DNA from: Prorocentrum cordatum
Lineage: Eukaryota > Sar > Dinophyceae > Prorocentrales > Prorocentraceae
Direction of reading: 5' to 3'
DNA: 64,000 nucleotides
Assembly: GCA_963575745.1 (NCBI GenBank)
Contig: CAUYUJ010000936.1
Span: 192,501 to 256,500, forward strand
Part shown: positions 52,025-64,000 of the stretch, one piece after another
Layout: each line of letters begins with the position of its first letter
Numbering within the stretch: the first letter of the stretch is position 1
Notes under the pieces: generated by a model
What the model was told of the DNA's origin: nothing
What the model saw: only the letters and a program-made list of their open reading frames with translations
Database searches by the model: none
Made by a program: the position numbers and the translations under genes

Positions 52025-53735
52025 TCGTCACCTTTTCCCAAGCGTCCTGTGGTGTTGGGGCCTGGTTTTGAAAACGCATCGCGCGTCCTCTCCTCTCCTC
52101 TCCTCTCCTCTCCGCCTCCTTCTCCCCCTGCTTCCTCCTCCCGTCCCTGCCCCTGCCCTCTGCGCGTCAGCCACCCCGGTGCACTTCTCGCGCGCCTCGT
52201 GACCCCAGGCGCGGGCTCCTCCGAGAGACGCCCCGTGGCACCGCCGGCGCGTGGGCGCTGCGCCTTCGCTGGCACGCGCCGCACCCGCCTCGTGGCCCGA
52301 GAGGGAGCTCCACCGAAGGCCCCAGTGGCACCGTTCGCTGATGGGCGGCGCGCCCTTTTTGGCGCGCCCCTCACGCGCGTTTTCATGGCTCCAAAGGGGA
52401 GCCCCACAAGAGGCCCGGGTGTCACCGTTCGCATGTGGGCGTCGCACCCTTTTTTCCGCACGCACACACACACACACACACACCCCTCGCGCGCTGCGTG
52501 GCCCCATGGGGAGCTCCACGGAAGGTCCCAGTGGCACTGCTCGCATGCGTGCGTCGCACCCTTATCCGCACACCCCTCACACGCATCGTGGCCCCATAGA
52601 GAGTTCCACCGAAGGCCCCAGTGACACTGTTCGCACGCGGGCGGTACACCCTTGTCGGCACACCCCTCACACGCTTCGTGGCCCCGTGCGCCCTTCACAC
52701 GTTCAGTGGCCACATAGGGAGTTCCACCGAGGGCCCCGGGCTGACCGTTCGCATGTGGGTGTCGCCCCCTCTCGGCACACCCATCACACGCTTCATCGCA
52801 GCACATCCGCCCATTCCAGCACACCCCTCGCACGCTTCGTAGTGGCATCGTCCGCATGCGGCCGCCCAACCAATCTGGCACACCCCTCGTGCGTTCCGTG
52901 GCCCCATCGAGGGAGCTCCACCAAAGGTCCCTCTGGCACAGCCCGCGTGCGGCCGCCCCTCCCATCTCGGCAATGCCTTCGCACGCTTCGCGGCGCAATA
53001 AGGAGCTTCACCGGCGGTCCGACTGGCACAACCCGCGTGAGGAAGCCTCACCCGTGTCGGCAAACCCCGCACACGCTTCGGGGGCCCCATAGATGGCACC
53101 ACCGCAGGCCCTAGTGGCACCGTTCGCATGTGGGCGCCGCCCCCTGTCGGCACACCCCTCGCACGCTTCGTGGCCCCATGGGGAGCTCCACCGAAAGCCC
53201 CTGCGGCACCGTTCGCATGCCCCCCCCCGCTCATTTCGGCACACCCTCACACGCTTCGTGGCCCCATAGAGGGCTCCACCAGAGGCAAGTCTGGCAAAGT
53301 TCGCCTGCGCCCCCCGCCCGTCCCAGCACACCCCTCACACTCTTCGTGGCCCCATGGAGAGTTCCACCAGAGGCCGGTGTGGCAAAGTCTGCATGCGCCC
53401 CCCGCCCATTCCAGCACACTCCTCACACGCTTCGTGGTGGCATCGCCCGCATGCAGCCGCCCACCCATTCGGCACAGATCTCGTGCGTTCCGTGGCCCCC
53501 ATAGAGGGAGCTCCACCGAAGGTCCCTCTGGCACAGCCCCCGTGCGGCCGCCCCACCCATCTCGGCAATGCCCTCGCACGCTTCGCGGCCCAATAAGGAT
53601 CTTCACCGACGGCCCCACTGGCACAGCCCGCATGAGGAAGCCCTTCTCATGTCGGCACACGCGTCACACGTTGCGTGGTCAATTGGCAGCCCCATCGAAG
53701 ACGATATTCACTACGGCGTTATTCACTCGCGCATA
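52025..53735 (+). repeat. composite repeat type 1a, second copy
   Basis: Head 52035-52075 (CGTCCTGTGGTGTTGGGGCC, GGTTTTGAAAACGCATC), CTCCT pyrimidine spacer, then about fifteen units of about 80-100 bp (52200-53680). Units contain CACACCCCTCACACGCTTCG, GTGGCCCCATAGAGAGTTCC and ACCGTTCGCATG. It closes with GCATATGGCTGGGTCTCTCGC, as copy 1 does near 4170. Confidence 0.87.
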
Positions 53736-54024
53736 TGGCTGGGTCTCTCGCCAGGATACTGTTCCTTCTCTTACATGTTCTGCACGGCGTTTCCGCAATG
53801 GAAGCGAGAGACACATTTGCTCGTGAATGGATGCCGCGCACAGCGCTGCGCTGCCACGGTGGCCAGACTTGCGCAAGCAGTTCGGTAGATGTGTAGCCAC
53901 AGAGCGCGCTCCGTGGTCGCTTGCAGAGGGGCCGGGGTAGGCGCTGGGCGGGCACCAGGCGAAGCTCAGCGAACGAGGCGGACACGAGATGCCACTCGAA
54001 GAAGAAAACACGCAATGAACAGAA

Positions 54025-54160
54025 ACTTGTGGTGCTCCGCGCAGATTTCTTGGATCCGCGCTGGGCCCCCCTAGCGGCGCCTCCGGCGCCGCCCCGGGGG
54101 CGCTCCGTACGCCAGGGAGGGGGTCCGGCGCAGATCCAAGAAATCCATGCGGAGCGCCAG
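54025..54160. mobile_element. family F foldback element, copy 3
   Basis: Left arm GTGCTCCGCGCAGATTTCTT then GGATCCGCGCTGGG; right arm GCGCAGATCCAAGAAATCC then ATGCGGAGCGCC. The core is AGCGGCGCCTCCGGCGCCGC. It matches the element between the helicase exons at 17986. Confidence 0.85.
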
Positions 54161-54214
54161 CACTTTTCGTTTTCAATGCCGTTCTTCCTTCGTCTGGCCA
54201 CACCCACAGGAGGG

Positions 54215-54475
54215 CAAGGAGGAGGATTAGGAGGAGGAGGAGGAGGAGAAGGAGGAGAAGGAGGAGCAGGACGGAGGAGGAAGAGGAGGAGGGAGGAGGA
54301 ATGAGGAGGAGGAGGAGGAGGAGGAAGGATGAGGAGGAGGTGGAAGGAGGAGCAGGAAGGAGGAGGAGGGAGGAGGAGGAGGAGCAGGAAGGAGGAGAAG
54401 AGGAGGAGGGAGAGAAGGAGGGAGGAGGAAGGAAGGAAGGAGGAGGAGGAGGAGGAGGGAGGAGGGAGGAGGAGC
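54215..54475. repeat. (GGA)n array
   Basis: About 260 bp of GGA-rich repeats. A CTC array follows at 54689-54775, so the pair is again inverted. Confidence 0.93.
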
Positions 54476-54479
54476 CCTG

Positions 54480-55700
54480 CTGTGGGCGGGCGCCTCGTGG
54501 GCGCCTCGTGCGCTGGGTGGGCCCGCCGAGGCGTCGCGCCCTGCACGCGCCTCCGGAGCGGAGGCGCCTCGAGGCGCAGCCGCCGGAAGGCGCGCCGCGG
54601 GCCGCCCCAGGCGCGAGGGCGCCCGAAAGCGACGCGGGCGGCGCCGCCGCAGGTCCGAGGCAGGGGGGTGGCATATCCATAGGCGCTCCTCCTCCTCCTC
54701 CTCCTCCTCCTGCTCCTCCTCCTCCTCCACCTCCTCCTCCTCCTCCTCCTGCTTCTCCTCCTCCTCCTGCTCCATAGGCGCCGCCCGGGGCATCGATAAT
54801 CGGGGATCTCGGGAGGCGTTGGGTATGGATGCATCCGGGGACGGCCTAAGCGACCCCCAGCAGAGCGTCCCCTTGCGTGACGTCCCTCGCGCCTTTTCCC
54901 GAGACGTGTGTATGCGGCCGGGGGGGGGCTCGAGAGGCGAAGGGGGCGTCACGGAAGGGGATGGTTTGCCAGGGGTCGGCTAGGCCGCGCCCGATACATT
55001 TTGGCCCCCATGGGGCCCAACACACATCCATATCCACCGCCCTCTGGCCGGCTCCCCAGGCCAGGGATACGAACGAGCTCCCGCCTCGCGATGAGCGTGC
55101 GCTCACGCGGACGTGCCTTCGCGGTGCAGGCTCCGCGGAGGAGCTGCAGCCTCTCGGGTGCCCATGGTGCCACCCGAGCGAGGAGAGCGCTGCGTTGGTG
55201 GGGCCGCCTGGCCGCGCGAGCCGTCTCCAGAGGCCGTGCGGCCACGCCCAGCAGCCTCGGGCGGGGACGGCCAGGACGAGCAGCAGGCGGGCAGCCACAG
55301 GAGCGGGGGCACCTGCTGCGGCCTCGGCGCCGGGACGCACGGGGCGCTCGAGCACCTCGCGACGCAGGCCGGCGCCTGCAGGCAGGACCACGTGGCGGCG
55401 CCCCGCTTGGTGCCGACCTGGCGGGCTGCCGATACTGATCTTCTGGCATTGGGCTGGGCGCCCACCACGGCCGAGTCTGGGGTCGTGTGGGGCCCCGTTC
55501 CCTGCGTTGGCGGTACAGCATCGGGCGGGGGGGGGGGGGGGCTTCCATCGCCGCATTCGCTGTATTGCGGCACGCGCTTCCGTCTTGCATCAGCAGGAGC
55601 AGCGGCAAGAGGGCCTGCACCTTTCGGCCGCCACCTGGGGCCTCACGCTGGGGTGGGGGGCAGCGCATCTGCGAGTCAAGCTTCCGCTTGTCTTAGTTCG
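54480..55700. other. GC-rich coding-like stretch, unknown
   Basis: Open + frames such as 54877-55821 and 55113-55718 have Arg/Ala/Gly-rich composition, and one includes a poly-G run (about 55528-55541). No motif recognised. It may contain exons of an unidentified gene. Confidence 0.3.
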
Positions 55701-55989
55701 GGCCCTACGATGCGCTGAAATTCTAAGTCGGAGGGCCAGGTTGATTCGGATCTTTGTTTTCCGCATGAAAGGTGCGAAGGAGAAAGTGGAGAAGGAAGAA
55801 GCGGAGAAGGGAGGAGGATGAATATGGAGGTGGTAGGAGGAGGAAGAGGAGGAGAGGAGGCGGAGGAGGAGCAAGAGCTAGAGGATGGAGCAAGAAAGGG
55901 ACGACGACGACGACGAAATTCATGAGGACGACGAGGCGGACGACGACGACGACAGCAGGAGTCATCTATCAAGACCATCACGGAGATGA

Positions 55990-57060
55990 CGCTCTAGGAG
56001 CCGTTTGAAACCATCTTGGAGTTTTCGCAGGGCCGTTTTCGAACAGTTCGAGGCCCGCTTGGTGCCCCCCGTGAGGGCCCGACATATCCCACCGTGGAGT
56101 CTTCTGAAGATCCAATTTGGCGCTGTGGGGGCCGTCTTGGATTTTTCCTGTGCCCCTGCTTGGGCTTCCTTAGGCGATCCTGTGGCCGTCTTGAGGCCTC
56201 GGCGGTCCATCGGAGGCGAACGGGCGAGAAGCCCAAGGAATGTTCTGACAATTTATATATATATATATACACACACACACTTGGACGATGTTGGGTTCTC
56301 GAGGGTCTCCTTGGGAAGCTGCGGTCACTTGGAACCATCTTGGAGTAGTCCCGTGGCCTGCTGGAGGCATGTTGGAGCCACGCTGGATCATGATGCGCCA
56401 GCGCGGTTGCCACCTTGCGCTAGTTGGGGCCAGCTTGGAGCCATCGTGGCCCGCTGGCCTCCTACGGATGCCTCCGAGATGCCCAAACGTCTCCATCATT
56501 GCATTCTGCGTTTCAATTGATGATTGTTTGTAGCGAAGGAGGCGGCGCCAAGTATGCACCGCCAGTCACGATCCAGAGCAACTTATGTGGGGCGCTCCTG
56601 GCGCCTCTTTGGGGCCATGGTGGTCCTTATGTTTTTTTTTCTCGGGCGATCCTGCAGCCGTGTTGGAGCTTCATGAGCCCATCGGGCACGAGAATGCGAA
56701 ACGGCACGCGGCATTTGTTGCCTGAGTGCTTTGGCAGGGGTGGGTCCATTCGGGCGCATCCTTGAGGTTTCCGCGGCTACTTGGAGCCGTCGTGGGGCCG
56801 TCTGGGAGCCTATCTTTCTGGAGACATAGCGCAGGTCATCTTAAGCCACCCAGCGCTATCATGTGTCACCGTGATGCCATCAGGGCTTCTCTTGTGCCCT
56901 CTTGGGGCCATCTTGGACCATCTGTGACGCGCTGAATGATTTCGGATTCCCCCCCGTCCCCAAGACCCAGGGGGGAGGGTATAGGGGGAGGGGGGACCCT
57001 TCCACGGATGGGACGATGGCTTGGAATAAGGGATACGTTAAACCACCTCCGCCCACAGAT
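55990..57060 (+). repeat. composite repeat type 3, third copy
   Basis: Irregular CATCTTGGAG, GCCGTCTTGG and GGGGCCATC phrases, the core GGTCCATCGGAGGCGAACGG (about 56203), a (TA)n/(CA)n run at 56256-56281, and the tail GGGGGAGGGTATAGGGGG ... CGTTAAACCACCTCC near 57040. Confidence 0.75.
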
Positions 57061-57474
57061 GTGGTGGGATGCAGGAAGCCCCAAGAGAAAGAAGAGGAGG
57101 ATAATGCATGGCAGGAGCAGGAGAGGGGTAAGCAACCGCGGCGGCAGTGGCATCTCCAGCGGGATCAACAGTATGAGCCGATTCAGATTGGATGCCCGCT
57201 CGGCGTCCACGTTGTGGCCAGGCCACACGTCGTGGCAGGGCGGGGCCTTTCGATTTACCTGGAGGGCAACAGAGGCTGGGGCCCCCACGCCCTCCACAAC
57301 AAGAGCTGCGAGGGTCTCCTCCCTCTTCGTGCCCTCCCGATGATGATGATGAGCTTCAAGATAGCGTTCTGAGGGGCGTCTAGAATTTGGGACGAGGGCG
57401 GCAAGCCGCAGGCTGCCGTCATCGGGTCCTGGCTGGCCTCGTCCTCCTGTTGTCCCGCTCATCCTCCTCATACT

Positions 57475-57565
57475 CCTCCTCCTCCTCTTTTCTTGGGCAA
57501 GCTGCGAGGCACCAACCTGCCTCCTCCTCCTCCTCCTCCTCCTCCTCCTCCGCCGCCTCCCTGTC
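57475..57565. repeat. (CTC)n tract before a possible acceptor
   Basis: CTC triplets ending in CACTGCCGGTGCAG, which could serve as the pyrimidine tract of a splice acceptor for the frame that follows. Confidence 0.85.
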
Positions 57566-57568
57566 ACT

Positions 57569-57690
57569 GCCGGTGCAGGCTGCTCGATCTTCTGGCGCTC
57601 CTCGAAGTTCCGCCTGGAGGCCTCGTACGGGCTGGACTTCGTGGACGGCATGTGCCGCAAGGCGGCCCCGCCTCCTGGGGCAGGATGAGG
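57569..57690 (+). other. possible short exon
   Basis: After GGTGCAG one + frame reads SIFWRSSKFRLEASYGLDFV then DGMCRKAAPPPG before a stop. The composition is ordinary and unlike the surrounding repeats. Gene unknown. Confidence 0.3.
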
Positions 57691-57779
57691 AAGATGTCCT
57701 GGAGAAGGACGAGACTTACGATGCTCCAGCCGACTTTAGCCTTGATCCCCAGACTTTTTTTTGTCTATGTTTGAGCATT

Positions 57780-58130
57780 CCCCCTTCAGAGGGACAGGCC
57801 CGAATTAAAGTCACGACGGAAGGCTTTTCCCTGTCTTCAGCCTCTGGGGCCCCTGCCGAGCCCACTCGGGTCTGGCAAATAACTGCCCAGGATGAAGAAC
57901 CAGCCTCGAGGAATGGGTCGAGACTTCCTATGCTCCAGCCGACTTTAGCCTTGATCACCAGAAATAATTTCGAGCGCCCCAAAAAAGAACCGAAACTCGA
58001 GGGTTTTCGCGTGTCGGGCCCTGGGAGACACTCGCCCGACACTGTTTCGACACTGCTTCGACACTCTTTCGACACTTTTCCGGTTGCTCGAACTTGTTTC
58101 TGGGATGCGGTCCTTAAGTAGCATGGGAAC
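57780..58130 (+). repeat. duplicated A/B-derived segment, copy 1
   Basis: Begins with the right end of a family B element (CATTCCCCCTTCAGAGGGAC), continues with a diverged family A core (GATGAAGAACCAGCC) and then CTCGAGGGTTTTCGCGTGTC and ACACTCGCCCGACACTG. It matches 59485-59830 closely. Inside, TATGCTCCAGCCGACTTTAG also occurs about 215 bp upstream with one difference. Confidence 0.8.
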
Positions 58131-58599
58131 AACATAAGACGAGAGGGCAGTGCCGCATCGGCGAGCAAGTGCAATATTCGTGCATCCTGCACGCCGGCGA
58201 GAATACGAGACCAGCACCGCTGCCGTTCGGGGGAGGGGGATGCTGGAAGTTGGATCTAGACGGTTGAGGTCAGATGAGTGGAAGTCAGAGTAGAGCAGCT
58301 GCATGAAAGCGTGTACACAGCGTGTCTTCACTTTCGAAACCACATTCGGGTAGCAAGGGGACACGATCTATCGATCTATCTGTTGACATGTAGGCATGCA
58401 TATATAACATAATCTTGACTGGCGTATGAAAGCCGGATGCCTGCAGGAGAGAAGGTGGGGGCCGCCGGTCCGAAGATGTGCCTGCCTGGGGGCTTACAGC
58501 GGCCGGGCGGGCGGGCGAGCGCTACTTCGGGTGGCAGTCTTGCCATGCGTGCGAGGCCCAGCGGCAGAGGCAGAGGATGAAGCACACCGACTTCTTCCC

Positions 58600-58785
58600 A
58601 GACGTGATCGCATCGTGAAAAAGAATCCGGACGGGAGGTCTGTGGCCGTTTTCGGCCTCGCGGGGCCCTCGCCAGGCCTCGGGACCGTCACAAATGATTC
58701 AGGATGAAGAACCGGCCCTGGGGAAAGGGTCGGGACTTCCAGGGGCCCCGTAGCGAACAACATCAGGACGCCGCATGTCTGGGTT
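58600..58785 (+). mobile_element. family A element, diverged copy
   Basis: Contains GTGAAAAAGAATCCGGACGG, TTTTCGGCCTCGCGGGGCCC, GGGACCGTCACAAATGATTC and GATGAAGAACCGGCCCTGGG, then CATCAGGACG near the right end, in the order of the 187-bp family. Confidence 0.7.
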
Positions 58786-59019
58786 CTGCCGGCCCGCACG
58801 GCAGCGCGGCGAAGTCGAGCGGACGGCCGAAGAGGGCAGAGCGCGCGTGAGCCCAGCGGAAGAGGCAGACGCCCACGCACCCAACACGCCAGAACGGCGT
58901 GAGGCCTGCGCGTGCTCCACGCGCCAGGCGGCCCTGGGCCGCTCACTGCACGGGCGTCCTCCAGAGGCCGCCCGGCCGCCTCTCGCGCGGCCGTGCGCAA
59001 GGTGCGCTGTGCCCCCCCC

Positions 59020-59126
59020 CTCCTCCTCCTCATCCTCCTCCTCCTCCTCCTCCTCCTCCTCCTCCTCCTCCTCCTGCTGCTCCCTGGTGTGCGCGCCTCC
59101 CCGGCGCGCACACCAGGGAGCAGCAG
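59020..59126. repeat. (CTC)n array plus perfect 24-bp-arm hairpin
   Basis: CTC triplets (59020-59074) pass into a hairpin with 24-bp arms, 59074-59097 and 59103-59126 (GCTCCCTGGTGTGCGCGCC and complement), loop TCCCC. Pairing is perfect. Confidence 0.92.
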
Positions 59127-59357
59127 CACGACGGCCGCACTCGCCAGCAGAGCGGGCCCCGTCCGCTGCAGGGCCCTGCCTGCAGCGCCCTGCCTGCAGC
59201 GCCGCTGCCGCGGCGCCCAGCCGGGTGCCGCGCCACGCGCCGCGCGGAGCTGCCGGGAGCCTGTTCCGCGGCGTGAGCGGCCGCGGCAGCGGCCACCCAC
59301 CGCCGCATCGACCGCCACCCGGGGACCCAGACCCTTTCGAGTCATGAGACAAGTACG

Positions 59358-59516
59358 ATTATGGCGGACGTGTCCCCCAACAGGGGGATTTTCGACGAGA
59401 AATCAAACATACTCCAGAAATATTTCAAAATGGCAAAAAATATTGGCACAATAATCTCCAGACTTCTTTTTGTCTATGTTTGAACATTCCCCCTTCAGAG
59501 GGACAGGCCCGACTTA
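59358..59516 (+). mobile_element. family B TIR element, copy 5
   Basis: Left GGCGGACGTGTCCCCCAAC then AGGGGGATTTTCGA; right TCCCCCTTCAGAGGGACAGG then CCCGACTTAA. A diverged family A copy follows directly (59514-59650), the B-then-A order also seen at 18391-18760 and 57780. Confidence 0.75.
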
Positions 59517-59830
59517 AAGTCACGACGGAGGGCTTTTCCCTGTCTTCAGCCTCTGGGGCCCCTGCCGAGCCCCCTCGGGTCTGTCAATTAACTGCCCAGG
59601 ATGAAGAACCAGCCCCGAGGAATGGGTCGAGACTTCCTATGCTCCAACCTACTTTAGCCTTGATCACCAGGAAGAATTCCGAGCGCCCAAAAATACCCAA
59701 ACTCGAGGGTTTTCGCGTGTCGGGCCCTGGGAGACACTCGCCCGACACTGTGTCGATACTCTTTCGATATTTTTCGGGGTGCTCGAAATGATTTCTGGGA
59801 TGTGGCCCTTAAGCAGGATGGGAACAACAT
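59485..59830 (+). repeat. duplicated A/B-derived segment, copy 2
   Basis: Matches 57780-58130 with scattered substitutions and a few deletions (for example, one of the CTTTCGACACT repeats is shortened). Confidence 0.8.
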
Positions 59831-59956
59831 AACCCAAGGAATGTGTCGAGACCTCTGGGGGTCGACGTGATGAGAAATTCATGACGTCGAAGGTCTGGGG
59901 ATAACCACCGACAGTTGCGGCCCTTGGTGAGGTTGTGTGACAGCTCTAGCTATCTG

Positions 59957-60170
59957 GGCCTCCCGGGTGAACTCCGAGTGGTTGGGGTCGGAGGATCGCG
60001 CCGCATTGCCAATCCATCGACGATGTGGGTCGATGTGGAGCCACTCCGACGTTACCGATGCATCGACGACATCGCCGATCCATTCCTAATGCGTAATCGA
60101 TGCATCGGTGATGCATCGACGTTGCGGCGAGATCCTCCCACCCCAGCAACGCGGACCCTATCTGGAGGCC
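59957..60170. mobile_element. family E TIR element
   Basis: Left GGCCTCCCGGG...GTTGGGGTCGGAGGATCGCG then CCGCA; right TGCGGCGAGATCCTCCCACC then CC...TCTGGAGGCC. TIRs of about 35-50 bp with gaps. The centre is a set of GATGCATCGA palindromic steps. 214 bp, non-coding. Confidence 0.72.
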
Positions 60171-60179
60171 TTTCTCTCT

Positions 60180-60200
60180 GTTTGTCTGTCTGTCGGTCTG

Positions 60201-60233
<33 letters not shown>

Positions 60234-60300
60234 ACATATATATATATATATATCGATCTCTCTCTCTCTCTCTGTATATATAGATGTATGCACATATATG
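60180..60300. repeat. TCTG/TC and TA short tandem repeats
   Basis: TCTGTCTG and (TC)n followed by (TA)n and again (TC)n. Confidence 0.9.
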
Positions 60301-60334
60301 TATACATATGCATATGTGTGATTCCACCAGAGCT

Positions 60335-61016
60335 TCAGCTACAGTCGGGATCTATCAGAGTTGCCGCCTTAGCCAGATGTCCGCAGAGTTGCAGCCTTAG
60401 AGCGACGATGCCCGTGGCCCTGGGCGCTGCCCACCGCCGGCGCCCCGGTGGGCCGCCAGGCCCGTTGCCTCCGAAGTTGGCCTTCCGCGCCGCGAGCCTC
60501 ACCACGGGATGCACCGCCTGCAGCGCTGTGGGCGCTGTGAGCACGGCCAGCTGGGCCGCTTGCCCCTGCCGAAGGGCTGCCGTGGGCAAGGCGGCTGCGG
60601 CAGCACCCGCCAGGCGGTCTGCCGCTTCGTTCCCGAGCTGGTCCGCCTGGGGGATGCGGCGCGCCGCTGGCGCCTCCTCGCCGAGGCGCCTTGACCCACC
60701 TCGCGGTGGCGAAATCACACTGGCAGCCGGGGCGCGAGTTGGACCCCAAGGTCTGCGTGGTGCCACTCCCGCGGCAAGGCGCCGGAGCGGAAAGCCACCG
60801 CGCCGCTCCGCACGCTCCGCGAGTTGGTGACGATCTCGGACGGCCGCTTCGCCACAATTGACGGCGCGCGGCGCCGCGGTCACCTCGAACCACTGCGGCG
60901 TCTGAGCGTCGTCGACAGGGCCCGCCGGGAGGCGCTCCTGGGCGCTCCAGCCGGAGACCCCGATCCAGTGGGCGCCGGCCGGACGTCAGGCGTCGATCAG
61001 GTGGGCGCAACCCCAT
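60335..61016 (-). pseudogene. LINE-type RNase H relic
   Basis: On the - strand one frame contains RRIPQADQLGNEAADRLAGA, the GNExAD-lA phrase of RNase H domains found downstream of LINE reverse transcriptases. An adjacent frame supplies ARWVKA upstream, so a frameshift separates them. No reverse transcriptase remains nearby. The flanking sequence to 61260 on the + strand has no recognisable gene. Confidence 0.55.
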
Positions 61017-61269
61017 GCGCAGGACTCCAGAGTTCGCAGCGCCAGGCGGCAGAGGTGGCGAGAGTTGTCTTCCTCGTGGCCGACCAACACGGGCACATCC
61101 AAAATTGGTGTTGTCCTCTCGCGTAGCGCCGCAGTGCGGGTATTGCGCAGGCCGTCACCACTTGCCCGCCACCGTCTCCGAGATTACGTTGGCAGCCAAC
61201 GCCACTTTGCAGAGCGCGCCCGAGTCATCTGAGGCCAGATGGTTCGCCACCATGTCTGAAACCCTTTAA

Positions 61270-61470
61270 TAGTCTTGGGAGACCAGGAGTCCGTGGAGGG
61301 TAATTGCAGTTGGGGGGGGCGCCTGTAGTCCAGGCAAGGATACCAATAGTCGGGGGGAGGGCCAATAAATAGTCCGCGGGGATGACCAATTGTCCAGAGA
61401 GGGGGCACAATATTTATGGGGGGGCCTGCAGTCAGGTACATATGGTCCAGGGGGGAGCACGTTGTCTTAT
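61270..61470. repeat. degenerate ~30-35 bp repeats
   Basis: Phrases of the type AATAGTCGGGGGGAGGG, AATAGTCCGCGGGGATG and CAATTGTCCAGAGAGGGGG in loose tandem. Not coding. Confidence 0.55.
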
Positions 61471-61599
61471 TTTTGCTGCGGCCAGAACGCAGGTGCAGCG
61501 CTTGCTACGACTAGGGAACCCCACGCGCGCACTCAGTTGTCCTGCGAAGGCCCATTTCCGCGGGAGCGCTGCTAAAGAATTCTGGGTCGGGGGTGTAAT

Positions 61600-63480
<1,881 letters not shown>

Positions 63481-63559
63481 CGGAGTAGAAGTAGGCGCAG
63501 GAGAATGAGGAGCAGGAGTAGGACTAGCAGTCAAGTGACTCAGCTCGAGCGAGACATGC

Positions 63560-64000
63560 ATGGCATACCCGTTCCCACCCGCCTTTCCTCAACGTAAGAA
63601 GCAGTGTTGGCACAACGGGGAACCGACATCACATACTGTGACAGAGCAGATCAATTATAATAGAGTATGTCACGACAGCCCGTAGTATACATATCTGTAT
63701 ATATATATACATGCCAAATCATCAGATGCCACGGCGTACTGTACCATATCACATCACACTATGCCGTCTTTGACATAATAGAGTATGGTAGTAGAGTATG
63801 GCAGCACGCCGCATCACAAAGTATATCATACCGCAGCATGATGACTCGTGGCATCCTGGGCCATATCGGAGGAAAACGTACACCAGCATAGAGTACAACA
63901 CGCGGATTTTCATACGCGTGCTACCGTAACGGCGACGCCAATCGCATGACCCAGGTGAGGAGTGCATATGTGGACGAAGTGGTAATCAGAAGGTGTGGTA
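63560..64000. other. AT-richer end of window, no recognised feature
   Basis: Loose repeats of phrases such as CATATCACATCACACTATGCC and AGAGTATGGTAGTAGAG. No gene seen. Confidence 0.5.

Overview
This window is most likely nuclear DNA of a dinoflagellate. The reasons are the GC-rich, repeat-saturated sequence, very long introns, exon boundaries without canonical GT donors, dinoflagellate-type Ty1/copia and LINE relics, and many short terminal-inverted-repeat (TIR) or foldback elements. All evidence comes from reading the sequence; no database search was run.

The only gene I recognise with confidence runs on the + strand and is split by repeat-filled introns. It is a DEAH-box RNA helicase: helicase-C exon 1280-2056, ratchet (HA2) exon 5665-5952, and HA2/C-terminal exon 16777-about 17985. 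A probable further exon lies at 18153-18390. Probable later exons, of this gene or a neighbour, lie at 20526-20957, 21248-21500 and 25192-25785. The N-terminal helicase core lies left of the window. Where the reading frame fixes the junctions, both intron ends share a short direct repeat (AGG or AGGAC), and the visible acceptors are all in phase 0.

The introns (or intergenic DNA beyond the last exon) are made of: (i) composite repeats with a conserved head followed by a tandem array, with about 100-bp units at 3.3-4.2, 22.3-23.9, 26.8-28.5 (inverted) and 52.0-53.7 kb and GAGAGTCGGA-type arrays at 6.0-7.2, 13.7-14.8, 19.0-19.4 and 19.6-20.4 kb; (ii) CTTGGGGCC-rich blocks at 2.7, 13.4, 28.9, 40.9, 42.5 and 56 kb; (iii) at least six families of 150-250 bp TIR or foldback elements; (iv) long trinucleotide and dinucleotide arrays.

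A near-complete Ty1/copia-like retrotransposon occupies 30414-39522 on the - strand. It has paired 545-546 bp LTRs and, in order, gag-like, zinc knuckle plus protease, linker, a PPC-motif methyltransferase-like region, integrase, reverse transcriptase and RNase H. It is inactivated by stops and frameshifts. Its reverse transcriptase is interrupted by a 248-bp TIR element with a perfect 8-bp target-site duplication. A decayed LINE reverse transcriptase lies at 45.2-47.5 kb (+) and a LINE-type RNase H relic at 60.3-61.0 kb (-).

The right third (48-64 kb) is mostly GC-rich, weakly coding-like sequence of unknown function between GGA/CTC arrays and further TIR elements. It ends in about 1.9 kb of AGT triplet repeat. 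I found no tRNA, rRNA, CRISPR array, bacterial-type operon or dinoflagellate spliced-leader gene.
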